Source: JACVRW01 sp046735115 (GTDB taxonomy: Bacteria; Actinomycetota; Thermoleophilia; Solirubrobacterales; Thermoleophilaceae). From it: a stretch of 43,376 nt of DNA. The notes under the pieces were generated by a model that was not told where the DNA came from, ran no database searches, and saw nothing but the letters and a program-made list of their open reading frames with translations. Each line of letters starts with the position of its first letter. Positions within the stretch are counted from its first letter, which is position 1. The position numbers and the translations under genes are program-made. Of this stretch, positions 1-7,691 are shown piece by piece. The stretch lies in NCBI GenBank assembly GCA_046735115.1, contig JBKPSR010000044.1, forward strand, positions 1 through 43,376, written 5' to 3'.

Positions 1-473
1 CCGCCGAGATCCGTCGCCGCGACCCGGTCGGCGGTGTTGGCGCACGAGATCTCGACGCGGGCCAGGATCGCCTCGCGGGCTCCGGCGGGGATGTCGACGG
101 AGTCGAGGAACTCCTCGGCGCTCTGCCCGGCGCGTCCCTGCTTTGCGAGCTCGTCCTCCGCGGTCGCCATCGCCGCGGCCAGCTCCTCGCGGCTCGTGCC
201 GATGCCGCCCCTCGGATCGCGGCTTCCGTAGCGCATGCCCTTGTCCCAGAGTCCCAGCCCGAAGCGGTCGGCCAGCTCGCGGATGGCGGTGTTGCCCGGC
301 AGGATGTACTCAGCGCCCAGCTCGACGACCGCCCCGTTCGGCAGGCGCTCCGACCAGACGCGTCCGCCCACGCGCGGGCGCGCCTCGAGCACGACGACCT
401 CCACGCCCGCCCGGACGAGCTCGTCCGCGGCCACGAGGCCCGCGAGGCCCGCGCCGACGACGGCAGCTCTCAC
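1..473 (-). CDS. Flavin-containing amine oxidase, N-terminal part (cut by window edge)
   Basis: N-terminal 157 codons of an FAD-dependent amine oxidase; the rest lies beyond the left edge. From the GTG start the protein shows the Rossmann dinucleotide motif GAGLAG (residues 7-12), the acidic strand end VVVLEAR (26-32) and the GGR motif (36-38) typical of monoamine/polyamine oxidases and their relatives, followed by an ELGAEY segment. Members oxidise amines to aldehydes with release of ammonia or a shorter amine and H2O2. The GTG shares four bases (GTGA) with the stop of the acyl-CoA synthetase gene, so the two are probably translationally coupled, the last visible genes of a leftward operon starting at 4124. 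A polyamine or other primary amine substrate is inferred from the neighbouring Pot-type importer; the C-terminal substrate domain is not visible. Confidence 0.85.
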   Translation of the reverse strand, partial: MRAAVVGAGLAGLVAADELVRAGVEVVVLEARPRVGGRVWSERLPNGAVVELGAEYILPGNTAIRELADRFGLGLWDKGMRYGSRDPRGGIGTSREELAAAMATAEDELAKQGRAGQSAEEFLDSVDIPAGAREAILARVEISCANTADRVAATDLG

Positions 474-2626
474 CGAGCCGCCGCGGGGCCCACGGCCAGC
501 GCGTCCACGGCTACGGCGCCGCGCTCGTGGACGAGCACCGGGTTGAGCTCGAGCAGGTCCAGCTCCCGCTCGAGCAACAGCTCGCCGGCTGCGGCAGCCA
601 GGCGCGCGGCGGCGGCCACGTCGAGCTTGACGCCCCCGCGGGCTCCGGTGAGCACCCCCGCCGCACGCAAACCGAGGATCGCCTCCTCGACCTGCTCCGG
701 CTCCGCCGGCAGCGGCACGATCGCCGCGTCGTCGAGCGCCTCCGTCCAGATCCCGCCGACGGCGACCACGACGCAAGGCACGACCGCATCGGCCCGCGCG
801 GCAACGAGCAACTCGGCCCCGGGCGGCGCCATCCGTTCGACCAGGACGCGCGCGTCCTCGACACCCAGCGCCAGGAGACGCCGATGTGCGTCCCGCACAC
901 CCTCCTCGGTGCCGAGATCGATCACGACCGCGCCGATGTCGGCCTTGTGCCGCAACGACGGTGCGCTCAGCTTCAGGGCGACGAGGCCGCCAAGCTCGGA
1001 AAGGCAGGCAACCGCATCGTCCTCGCTGTCCGCCACGCGTCCATCCACGACCGCGAGCCCGGCCGCGCGCAGCAGCTCCTTGGCCTCGTGCTCCGACAGC
1101 CACCTGCGCCCGTTGCTCGCCCGGTCCGGCCAGGCACTCCCGACTCGGCGCGTTGCCGCCGCGATCTGGCGGAGCCGGGCCGGGTCTCCCGCTGAGGCGG
1201 CCAGAGCGGCGGCGCACGCCACCCCGGTTCGGAGGCCCGCCACCGCGGGGACGCTGCCCTCGATGAAGCTGAGCGCGGCCTCCTCGTCCAGCAGCTCGGG
1301 CAGCGTCGAGGCGACCATCACCGGCACGGCACACTCCGCCGCGCCGAGGGCGATGCCCCGGCGGACCGCCGCCCAGGACTGATCGGAGGCCCCGATGTGG
1401 CTTGCCTGGTCGTAGAAGACGAGGATGCGTTCGATGGCGGGGTCCGCGCCGACGGCGATCACGATCTCGCGCAGCCGCTCGACATCGCCCCACAGGAGCG
1501 CCGTGTAGTCGAGCGGATTGCGGACCGTGGCCGCATCGGGAAGAAGGCCGCGCAGCCGCACGCCCGCCTCGACGCCGAACGCCGGCAGCGGCACCCCCAG
1601 CCGGGCGCACTCGTCGGCAGCGATCGCCGAATCGCCGCCCGAGCAGGTGAGGATTGCGAGCCCGCCGGAGGGGGTCAGACCCCCTGAGTCGCCCACGCTC
1701 AAGGGGTCAGACCCCTTGAGTCGCATACGCTTAAGGGGTCTGACCCCCTTGGTGGGCACCGCCAGCGCCTTAGCCAGCTCCAGCAGGTCGTGCACGTCGG
1801 CGGCCCAGGCGGCTCCCGCCTCCTCCACGAGCGCCCGGAACACCCGCTGGTCGCCGGCGACTGCGCCGGTGTGGGCCGCCGCCGCGGCCGCGCCCGCCTG
1901 CGACTCGCCGACCTTCAGCACGGCCACGCCCACGCCTCGCTCCGCGCACTCGGCCAGTGCCTCGCACAGGACGGCGCCGTCGCCGTCGCCCTCGAGGTAG
2001 AGCGCGATCGAGCGTACGGCGTCGTCGCGCGCCAGCGCCGTGACCCACTCCGCCGGGTCCACCACGGCAGAGTTCCCGCAGGACACGACGGTGTGGAAGC
2101 GGAGCGCACGCCGCGTGGCCAGCGCGTTCACGGCCACGTTCCCGCTCTGGGACACCATCGCGACCGGCCCCGGCTCGAGCGGGCGCAGGGCGTCGCCCCA
2201 CAGGGTCGCACCAGAGCGTAGGGCCACGATGCCGTTGCCGTTCGGCCCGCATACCGGCAGCGAGTGCCGGAGCGACGCCTCGCGGAGCCGGTGCTCGTGC
2301 TCCGCGCCGAGCGGCACCTCGCCGAACCCGGCGCCGTACACGATCGCGCCGCCGCAGCCCAGAGCTCCCGCCTCGTCGACGACCTCCGGCACCGCGGCCG
2401 CGGGTATCCCGACCACGACGGCGTCCGGCGGCTCGGGAAGCTCCGACAGCGAGGGGAAGCACGGGAAGCCGTGCGCCTCGTCGCGCTTCGGGTTGACGCC
2501 CCAGACCGGCCCGGCGAAGCCCGCTGCGCGCAGGTTCACGAGCGTCTCGCCCGCATAGGAGCCGGGACGGTCGGTCGCCCCCACAACCGCCACGCTGCCC
2601 GGGTGCAGCAGCCGGCCGAGATCCAT
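470..2626 (-). CDS. Acyl-CoA synthetase (NDP-forming), fused alpha/beta subunits
   Basis: 718-residue single-chain acetyl/acyl-CoA synthetase of the ADP-forming type, which interconverts acyl-CoA + ADP + Pi and acid + CoA + ATP through a phosphohistidine. Order: CoA-binding Rossmann domain (SVAVVGATDRPGSYA, about 12-26), succinyl-CoA-ligase-like domains, phosphohistidine loop AAHTGAVAGDQ with His252, then a C-terminal ATP-grasp domain (from about residue 500; LVALKLSAPSLRHKADIGAV). Residues about 292-319, just before the LAILTCSGGDS strand that starts the next domain, are encoded by a palindromic tandem repeat, giving a Lys/Arg/Gly/Pro-rich linker that I do not expect in the family. The start ATG overlaps the stop of the acyl-CoA dehydrogenase gene by one base. 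Likely activates, or conserves energy from, the acid produced by this operon; the substrate is unknown. Confidence 0.92.
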   Translation of the reverse strand: MDLGRLLHPGSVAVVGATDRPGSYAGETLVNLRAAGFAGPVWGVNPKRDEAHGFPCFPSLSELPEPPDAVVVGIPAAAVPEVVDEAGALGCGGAIVYGAGFGEVPLGAEHEHRLREASLRHSLPVCGPNGNGIVALRSGATLWGDALRPLEPGPVAMVSQSGNVAVNALATRRALRFHTVVSCGNSAVVDPAEWVTALARDDAVRSIALYLEGDGDGAVLCEALAECAERGVGVAVLKVGESQAGAAAAAAHTGAVAGDQRVFRALVEEAGAAWAADVHDLLELAKALAVPTKGVRPLKRMRLKGSDPLSVGDSGGLTPSGGLAILTCSGGDSAIAADECARLGVPLPAFGVEAGVRLRGLLPDAATVRNPLDYTALLWGDVERLREIVIAVGADPAIERILVFYDQASHIGASDQSWAAVRRGIALGAAECAVPVMVASTLPELLDEEAALSFIEGSVPAVAGLRTGVACAAALAASAGDPARLRQIAAATRRVGSAWPDRASNGRRWLSEHEAKELLRAAGLAVVDGRVADSEDDAVACLSELGGLVALKLSAPSLRHKADIGAVVIDLGTEEGVRDAHRRLLALGVEDARVLVERMAPPGAELLVAARADAVVPCVVVAVGGIWTEALDDAAIVPLPAEPEQVEEAILGLRAAGVLTGARGGVKLDVAAAARLAAAAGELLLERELDLLELNPVLVHERGAVAVDALAVGPAAAR
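1670..1752. repeat. Three palindromes in 32-bp tandem array, in-frame inside the acyl-CoA synthetase gene
   Basis: The 13-bp core GGGGTCAGACCCC occurs at 1671-1683 and 1703-1715, and as GGGGTCTGACCCC at 1735-1747: exactly 32 bases between successive cores. The first two 32-bp units differ at only a few positions. The middle copy is a perfect palindrome of 11-base arms around a central A (1698-1720). On the minus strand the array is read without a stop in the gene frame (around residues 292-319), while at least one other frame has a stop. I did not notice another copy elsewhere in the window. It resembles mobile palindromic coding repeats or a REP-like element rather than normal protein-coding sequence. 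Confidence 0.9.
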
Positions 2627-3828
2627 CAGTGCAGCGTGCGCTCCACGCCTCGGCGCTCGAGGGCGCGGGCGATGATCAGCCGCTGGATCTCGCTCGTGCC
2701 CTCCCAGATCCGGTCCACGCGCAGCTCTCGGTAGAAGCGCTCCGCGACGTTCGTCCGCATGTAGCCGCGCCCGCCGAAGATCTGGAGGCAGCGATCGGCA
2801 CAGCGGCAGGCCGCCTCGCTCACGAACAGCTTCGCCATCGACGCCTTCGCGTGCACGACCTTGGGATCCGCGCCGGCGTCGGCCAGGCGCGCAACCTCGA
2901 GGGCGAGCAGCCGACCCGCCGCGGCGTCCACCGCCGAGTCGGCCAGCGGGAACGAGACGCCCTGGTAGTCAATGATCCGGTTGCCGCCCTGCTCGCGCTC
3001 GATGGCCCAGGCCGTCGCGTCCTCGATCAGCCGCCACATCGACCCGACGCCGCGCGCCGCGATGCCGATGCGCTCCTCGGTGAACCAGGCGCGCTGAAGG
3101 TCGTCGCCCCCGCCGACCTCGCCGATCACCGCGTCATCCATCACCTCGACGCCGGCGAACCGGATCGTCGGATGACCGTGCGGGTAGGTGTGGCTGAAGA
3201 GCGGCTCATCGATCACCTCGATCCCGTCCAGCGAGCGGTCAATCAGGAAGAGCGTCGGCAGCGTCCGGCCGTCGACCAGGGCGTTCGCCATCACGATGTA
3301 CACGGCGGCCACGTCCCCGTAGGTGACGAACCACTTCTCGCCGTCGATCACCCAGCCGCCGTCGACTTGCCGTGCCGTCGTCTCGATGCGCGACGGGTCG
3401 GACCCCGCCTCCGCCTCGGTGACCGCGTAGGCGTCGTGGATCTCCCCGCGCAGCGCCGGCTTGAGGTAGCGCTCGATCTGTTCGGGCGACCCGCTCGCGA
3501 GCACGTTGTAGGCGCCCGGCATGTGCCACGACAGCGCGTTGGTCGAGCGGCCGAGCTGCTCCTCCACGAGGAACCACTCGACCTTCGACCAGCCCTGCCC
3601 GCCGTGCTCGACCGCGTGCAGCCCGCCGGACAGCCGCGCCTCGACCGCCTCTCGCTTGATCCGCTGCTTCAGCTCATCGGGGACGTGCCCGCCGGACGCC
3701 TCGGCCAGCTCCTCGTTGGGGATCAGCACCTCGTCGACGAACCGGCGCGCCCGCTCGCGCAGCTCGAGCTGCTCGGGTGTGAGGTCGGCAGCCGTCTGGG
3801 CTGTCGGGGCGGCGGGGGTGAGGGTCAT
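2626..3828 (-). CDS. Acyl-CoA dehydrogenase
   Basis: 400-residue flavoprotein of the acyl-CoA dehydrogenase family, which introduces a trans-2 double bond into an acyl-CoA and passes electrons to ETF. Visible landmarks: YAVTEAEAGSDPS (FAD/substrate loop, about residues 134-146), WFVTYGDVA, QIFGGRGYMR near the C-terminus, and the canonical catalytic motif WEGTSEIQR with Glu376 as the base. Full family length. Its ATG overlaps the stop of the 99-residue gene upstream (ATGA), and its own TGA overlaps the ATG of the acyl-CoA synthetase by one base. Probably works with that synthetase on the same acyl group; chain length or branching cannot be deduced. Confidence 0.95.
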   Translation of the reverse strand: MTLTPAAPTAQTAADLTPEQLELRERARRFVDEVLIPNEELAEASGGHVPDELKQRIKREAVEARLSGGLHAVEHGGQGWSKVEWFLVEEQLGRSTNALSWHMPGAYNVLASGSPEQIERYLKPALRGEIHDAYAVTEAEAGSDPSRIETTARQVDGGWVIDGEKWFVTYGDVAAVYIVMANALVDGRTLPTLFLIDRSLDGIEVIDEPLFSHTYPHGHPTIRFAGVEVMDDAVIGEVGGGDDLQRAWFTEERIGIAARGVGSMWRLIEDATAWAIEREQGGNRIIDYQGVSFPLADSAVDAAAGRLLALEVARLADAGADPKVVHAKASMAKLFVSEAACRCADRCLQIFGGRGYMRTNVAERFYRELRVDRIWEGTSEIQRLIIARALERRGVERTLH

Positions 3829-4124
3829 AGCGCGAGCTCCAGCTGGTTGTGGTTGTGGACGACGTCCTCGACTACGGCGCGCGCCTCAGCGACCTCCGGC
3901 CCGCCCGAGCACGAGGCTGCGAGCGCGAGCGCCTCGGCGAGATAGCTCCGCCAGGCGCGCCGACTGCCGTGCGTGACGAGCCGCTCCGCACGCGCCCGCT
4001 CGAGTTCGATCGACGCGTCGGATGGAGCCCCGCCGGCACGCAGCGTTGCGAGCGCCTCGGGCAGCTCCAGCTCGGGTTCGGGGGTGATCGAGAGCCATGC
4101 GTGACGAGCGCCGAGTAGACGCAC
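3825..4124 (-). CDS. Hypothetical protein, first gene of the leftward operon
   Basis: 99-residue protein starting GTG at 4124 and ending in an ATGA overlap with the acyl-CoA dehydrogenase gene, which argues that it is translated. The sequence is largely helical, rich in Ala, Glu and Arg, with no signal peptide, membrane segment or metal motif that I recognise; the C-terminus ends VHNHNQLELAL. A TAACAT hexamer lies exactly six bases upstream of the GTG, fitting a leaderless mRNA. I do not recognise a family. It could be a small accessory subunit of the acyl-CoA enzymes that follow. Confidence 0.65.
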   Translation of the reverse strand: MRLLGARHAWLSITPEPELELPEALATLRAGGAPSDASIELERARAERLVTHGSRRAWRSYLAEALALAASCSGGPEVAEARAVVEDVVHNHNQLELAL

Positions 4125-4130
4125 GATGGC

Positions 4131-4160
4131 ATGTTATCATGCGACTGATCACAAAGTCAG
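4131..4160 (-). promoter_or_regulatory. Leaderless promoter for the leftward operon
   Basis: On the minus strand TAACAT (4131-4136) lies six bases before the GTG at 4124, and CTGACT (4155-4160) sits 18 bases upstream of it as a weak -35. The predicted start of transcription is the start codon itself. The hexamer lies within the inverted repeat GCATG-TTAT-CATGC (4129-4142), which could bind the neighbouring TetR-type regulator. Confidence 0.5.
4135..4140 (+). promoter_or_regulatory. Divergent -10 element for the Rieske gene
   Basis: TATCAT matches the TATAAT consensus at five of six positions and predicts transcription starting near 4147, leaving about 22 bases of leader with an AGGA ribosome-binding site (4159-4162) before the TTG at 4169. 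No good -35 is seen. It overlaps the -10 of the opposite promoter and the palindrome 4129-4142, so one bound regulator could control both directions. Confidence 0.4.
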
Positions 4161-4168
4161 GATCTTGG

Positions 4169-5272
4169 TTGACCCTCGCTGAAACCGCTCTACGACTGGC
4201 TCCGGCGCTCGAACCGCGCTACTACCGGGACCCGGAGATCGCCGAGCTCGAGGAAAGCCGGATCTTCGCCCGCAGCTGGCAGCTCGTGTCTCACGAGGCG
4301 CGCCTGCCGAACCCGGGCGACTACGTCACCGGCCGGGCCGGCTCGCAGCCGGTGCTCGTGCTGCGCGACGACGAGGGGCGCCTGCGCGCCTTCCGGAACG
4401 TCTGCCGCCACCGCGGCTCGCGCCTCCTGAGCGGGCGCGGTCAGTGCGGCAAGGCGATCCGCTGTCTCTACCACGGCTGGACCTACCGCCTGGACGGCGA
4501 GCTGATCGGCGTGCCCGAGGGGCGCCGGATCGCCGACCTCGACAAGGCCGAGCTGGGCCTCTTTCCGGCGCGGGTCGAGACGCTGTGCGGGCTCGTCTTC
4601 GTGAACCTCGACATCCACGCCCGCCCGCTCGCGGAGCAGGTCGCCGGGCTGTCCGAACGGCTCGAGCGCTACGGCATCGACCGCCTCGACCCGTATGGCG
4701 AATGGCACGGCACGCAGCCGGCCAACTGGAAGATCGTCATCGACAACTACAACGAGGGCTACCACGTCCCGATCGCCCACCCCGGGCTGATGCGCCTGCT
4801 CGACTACAAGCGCTACGACGTCGAGGTGCACGACGGCTGGGTCTGGTTCGAGGCGCCGCTCCGGGACAAGCCGTCCGGCAACCCGATGGAGCGCGCGTAC
4901 CAGCGGCTGGTGTCGCCCATGCCGGGCCTGGGCGAGGAGGACCGCCGCGTCTGGCGCTACGCGATGATCTATCCAAACACGACGATCGACCTCTATCCGG
5001 ACCAGGTCGTGACCTGGCGGATCGATGCCGACGGCGCCTTCCGCGCCCGCGACGAGGCATTCGGCTACCGCCACCCGCAGGCCGGGCTGCGCACGCGGCT
5101 CGCGCAGCGCGCTAACAACCGGCTCAACACGCTCGTCGGCAAGGAGGACTACGAGCTGGTGAAGAACGTGCAGGCCGGCCTCGAGACGCGCGGCTTCGAG
5201 CTGGGTCCGCTCTCTCACCGCGAGGCCGCGATCGCTTGGTTTGCGGAGCGTATCCGCGCGGACCTGCGATGA
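4169..5272 (+). CDS. Rieske non-haem iron oxygenase, alpha subunit
   Basis: Terminal oxygenase of the aromatic-ring-hydroxylating/quaternary-amine demethylating family. With the TTG at 4169 (367 residues) the Rieske [2Fe-2S] ligands are Cys79, His81, Cys99 and His102 (CRH...CLYH), and the mononuclear iron site is NWKIVIDNYNEGYHVPIAH with His199 and His204. I chose TTG 4169 because MTLAE...YYRDPEI is the usual N-terminus of this family and AGGA is well spaced before it; an in-frame ATG at 4139 overlaps the predicted -10. No ferredoxin reductase gene is present in the window, so electron donors must come from elsewhere. Overlaps the next TetR gene by ATGA. Oxygenation or N-demethylation of an amine is plausible; the substrate is unknown. 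Confidence 0.92.
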   Translation: MTLAETALRLAPALEPRYYRDPEIAELEESRIFARSWQLVSHEARLPNPGDYVTGRAGSQPVLVLRDDEGRLRAFRNVCRHRGSRLLSGRGQCGKAIRCLYHGWTYRLDGELIGVPEGRRIADLDKAELGLFPARVETLCGLVFVNLDIHARPLAEQVAGLSERLERYGIDRLDPYGEWHGTQPANWKIVIDNYNEGYHVPIAHPGLMRLLDYKRYDVEVHDGWVWFEAPLRDKPSGNPMERAYQRLVSPMPGLGEEDRRVWRYAMIYPNTTIDLYPDQVVTWRIDADGAFRARDEAFGYRHPQAGLRTRLAQRANNRLNTLVGKEDYELVKNVQAGLETRGFELGPLSHREAAIAWFAERIRADLR

Positions 5273-5913
5273 GCGCCCAGGTGGAGACCGAGCGCGGAGC
5301 GCGCGAGCGAATTCTCGCCGCGGCGGTCGACCGGATTGCCCGGCACGGCATAGACGAGGTCCGGATCGCGCGCATCGCGATGGACGCCGGAGTGTCCACG
5401 TCGCTCGTCCACTACCACTTCGAAACCCGCGAAGCGCTGCTGGAGCAGGCGCTCGACTACTCGTATGAGCTCGCCGGCGACGTCAGGCTCGGCCCCGAGG
5501 GCGACGTCGAGGCGCTCGGCAGCGTCCGCCGGCTCGCCGCGATGATCGACCAGTGCCTGCCCTACCCGGGCATGCTCGAGCGCGACTGGATCCTGTGGGT
5601 CGAGCTGTGGCTGCGCGCCGCGCGGCATCCGGAGATGCGCCCGACCGCCGCCCGCCTCTACAAGCGCATGCGCGACTGGTTCGCCGAGGCGATCGCCACC
5701 GGCATCGAGCGCGACGAGCTCGCCAGCGACGCCGATCCCCGGCTCGTCGCCGACAAGCTGCTCGCGCTCGCCGATGGATACGGCGTGCGCGTGCTCTTCG
5801 GCGACCTAGACGTGGACTACGCGCGGCGCGAAATCTGGGCCGCCGTGCGCGACGAGCTCGGCCTCCCGCACCAGCCCCCTCCACCCCTTGACCCGGCCAA
5901 CCCGCAGGTTTAG
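5269..5913 (+). CDS. TetR family transcriptional regulator
   Basis: 214-residue one-component repressor. The N-terminal helix-turn-helix is clear (RERILAAAVDRIARHG, then VRIARIAMDAGVSTSLVHYHF, residues 31-51); the C-terminal ligand domain includes HPEMRPTAARLYKRMRDWF, as in the TetR_C group that resembles BetI-type regulators. The ATG at 5269 overlaps the stop of the Rieske gene (ATGA), so regulator and oxygenase are co-translated; an upstream in-frame start at 5236 lies within the Rieske gene and is not needed. It likely controls the Rieske gene and the divergent operon through the palindrome at 4129-4142, which is inference. Confidence 0.93.
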   Translation: MSAQVETERGARERILAAAVDRIARHGIDEVRIARIAMDAGVSTSLVHYHFETREALLEQALDYSYELAGDVRLGPEGDVEALGSVRRLAAMIDQCLPYPGMLERDWILWVELWLRAARHPEMRPTAARLYKRMRDWFAEAIATGIERDELASDADPRLVADKLLALADGYGVRVLFGDLDVDYARREIWAAVRDELGLPHQPPPPLDPANPQV

Positions 5914-5918
5914 GTTTC

Positions 5919-5934
5919 CTGAACCGGGATTCAG
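5919..5934. promoter_or_regulatory. Inverted repeat between two TetR genes, candidate operator
   Basis: CTGAA-CCGGGA-TTCAG is an inverted repeat with five-base arms, 18 bases before the ATG of the second TetR gene, in a 39-bp gap. The flank also holds a direct repeat AGGTTTAGGTTT (5906-5917) and a TACGTT hexamer at 5937-5942. Position and symmetry suit autoregulation of the second TetR gene together with the importer that follows. Confidence 0.45.
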
Positions 5935-5952
5935 CTTACGTTTGCCTATGCC

Positions 5953-6564
5953 ATGAGCCCGCGTCCAAGGCTTGACCACATCCGCCGTCCAGAGCTGCTC
6001 GCCGCGGCCGCCGCGGTCATCCGCGAGCGCGGCCTCGAGAACGCGCGCGTGGCCGACGTCGCCGAGCAGGCCGGGACGAGCGCGCCCTCGGTGCTCTACT
6101 ACTTCGCCTCGAAGGTGGAGCTCCTGAAGGAGGCCCTTACCTCGGCCGAGGAGGGCTTCTACGACGACCTCGCCGTCGAGCTCCCGGACATCGAGAGCGC
6201 TCGCGAGCGTCTTATCCGCATCGTCCAGTACGGCGCCGGCGAGGGCGACTACGACGCCGCGCTCTGGATGGAGCTGTGGGCGCGCGCGCTGCGCGACCCC
6301 GAGCTCGCCGCCACCCGCGCCGAGCTCGACGGCCGTTGGCGGCGCACGATCGCCGAGGTCGTCCGCTACGGGCAGGAGCGGGGCGAGTTCGGCCCCGCCG
6401 ACCCGGAGGGGTTCGCCGTGCTGCTGGCGTCGCTCCTCGACGGGCTCGCCGTTCAGATTGCGCTGAGGGATATGGAGGTCACACCCGACCGAGTGCGGGA
6501 GCTGGCCCTGGAACTGGCCGAGCGCGAGCTCGGCTGTGAGCTGCTGGAGGGGGCGAGATGTTGA
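5953..6564 (+). CDS. TetR family transcriptional regulator of the amine importer
   Basis: 203-residue TetR-type protein: N-terminal helix-turn-helix RVADVAEQAGTSAPSVLYYF (about residues 32-51) followed by an all-helical ligand domain with LWMELWARALRDPELA, closely parallel to the preceding TetR protein, suggesting that the two are paralogues. Its stop lies seven bases inside the start of the Pot-type binding protein gene, so it is the first gene of a five-gene operon with the importer and probably a local repressor that senses the transported amine or a breakdown product. The inverted repeat at 5919-5934 is its likely binding site. Confidence 0.93.
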   Translation: MSPRPRLDHIRRPELLAAAAAVIRERGLENARVADVAEQAGTSAPSVLYYFASKVELLKEALTSAEEGFYDDLAVELPDIESARERLIRIVQYGAGEGDYDAALWMELWARALRDPELAATRAELDGRWRRTIAEVVRYGQERGEFGPADPEGFAVLLASLLDGLAVQIALRDMEVTPDRVRELALELAERELGCELLEGARC

Positions 6565-7691
6565 GGGATGTAGACGACTACCTGGCCGGTCGTGTCGACC
6601 GGCGTGGGCTGCTCCGCGGCGGCGCGGGCCTGGCACTGGGCGTGGGCCTCGCCGGCTGCGGGCTGGGCGACTCGAGCAGCGGCTCGAAGAAGGAGACCGA
6701 GAAGCTCGTGAAGGCGAAGGTCGACGGCGACCTCGTCTACTTCAACTGGTCGGAGTACCTCGACCCAGCGCTGATCAAGAAGTTCGAGAAGCAGTACGGC
6801 GTGAAGGTCCGGCAGTCGAACTTCGACTCCATGTCGTCGATGATGGCGAAGCTCCGCTCGGGGAACCGCTACGACGTGATCTTCCCGGACCAGTCGTACG
6901 CGCCGCGGCTGATCGCGGCCAACCAGCTCCTGAAGATCGACCACGACCAGCTGAAGAACTACGGCAACGTCTGGGACTTCTTCAAGAACCCCGCCTACGA
7001 CCCGCACGCCGAGCACACCGTTCCCTATGGCCTGTACTGCACGGGCGTGATCTGGAACGAAGACAAGATCAGCAGCATGAGCGACTCGTGGGACGACCTC
7101 TTCCGCGACGACGCCAAGGGCAAGATCTACGTGCTCGACGACTACCAGGAGGCCATCGGGATGGCCAACCTGCGGAACGGATTCGAGCTCAGCACGATCG
7201 ACCCCGACGAGCTCGACAAGTCGAAGCAGATGCTGATCGACCAGAAGCCGCTCCTGCGCGGCTACTCGACCGACGACATCCAGAACCTGATCAACGGCAA
7301 CGCCTGGATCCATCACGGTTGGAACGGCGACGTGGTGAACCTGCGCAACCAGGTCAAGAACCCCGAGTCGTACCGCTTCGAGAAGTGCAAGGAGGGGATC
7401 CCGGTCGGCACCGACACGATCGCCATCCCGGCCAACGCGCAGCACCCGGGCACCGCGCTCCTGTTCATCGACTTCATGCTGGATCCCGAGAACGCGTCGC
7501 AGAACGTCGCCTACTTCGGCTACCCCATGGCCGTCACGGGCGCCGAGGACGCGTTCGCCAAGATCGCCAAGGAGGACCCGGCGGTTCAGATCACCCTGGA
7601 CGACGTGAAGAACGGCCAGCAGTACGCCTACTTGACCGGTGAGGACAAGGCCCTCTGGGACCGGACCTGGACCGAGGTCAAGGCTGCGTGA
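6558..7691 (+). CDS. ABC importer substrate-binding lipoprotein, PotD/PotF-like
   Basis: 377-residue extracellular binding protein for polyamines or related amines. The N-terminus has twin arginines (RR15-16), a hydrophobic stretch and lipobox LAGC with Cys34, that is, a Tat-type lipoprotein signal. The mature part carries family marks: YFNWSEYLDPALIKKFEKQYG, YDVIFPDQSY, VLDDYQEAIGMA (acidic residues where PotD binds amino groups) and WIHHGWNGDV. Full length for the family. Overlaps the TetR gene upstream by seven bases and the permease gene downstream by GTGA. Spermidine/putrescine is the family default; other cationic amines or amino acids are possible. Confidence 0.93.
   Translation: MLRDVDDYLAGRVDRRGLLRGGAGLALGVGLAGCGLGDSSSGSKKETEKLVKAKVDGDLVYFNWSEYLDPALIKKFEKQYGVKVRQSNFDSMSSMMAKLRSGNRYDVIFPDQSYAPRLIAANQLLKIDHDQLKNYGNVWDFFKNPAYDPHAEHTVPYGLYCTGVIWNEDKISSMSDSWDDLFRDDAKGKIYVLDDYQEAIGMANLRNGFELSTIDPDELDKSKQMLIDQKPLLRGYSTDDIQNLINGNAWIHHGWNGDVVNLRNQVKNPESYRFEKCKEGIPVGTDTIAIPANAQHPGTALLFIDFMLDPENASQNVAYFGYPMAVTGAEDAFAKIAKEDPAVQITLDDVKNGQQYAYLTGEDKALWDRTWTEVKAA

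Noticed and set aside
143..1195. Plus-strand frame opposite the amine oxidase and synthetase genes
   Set aside because: Arg/Pro-rich shadow of GC-rich genes on the minus strand; both minus-strand genes have clear family motifs.
1670..1752. CRISPR array
   Set aside because: The 32-bp periodicity comes from tandem copies of the whole unit; there are no unique spacers, only two to three units, and they lie inside a conserved gene.
4139..4168. ATG at 4139 as start of the first Rieske gene
   Set aside because: It overlaps the predicted -10 and adds residues not usual in the family; TTG 4169 has AGGA at good distance. Not excluded.
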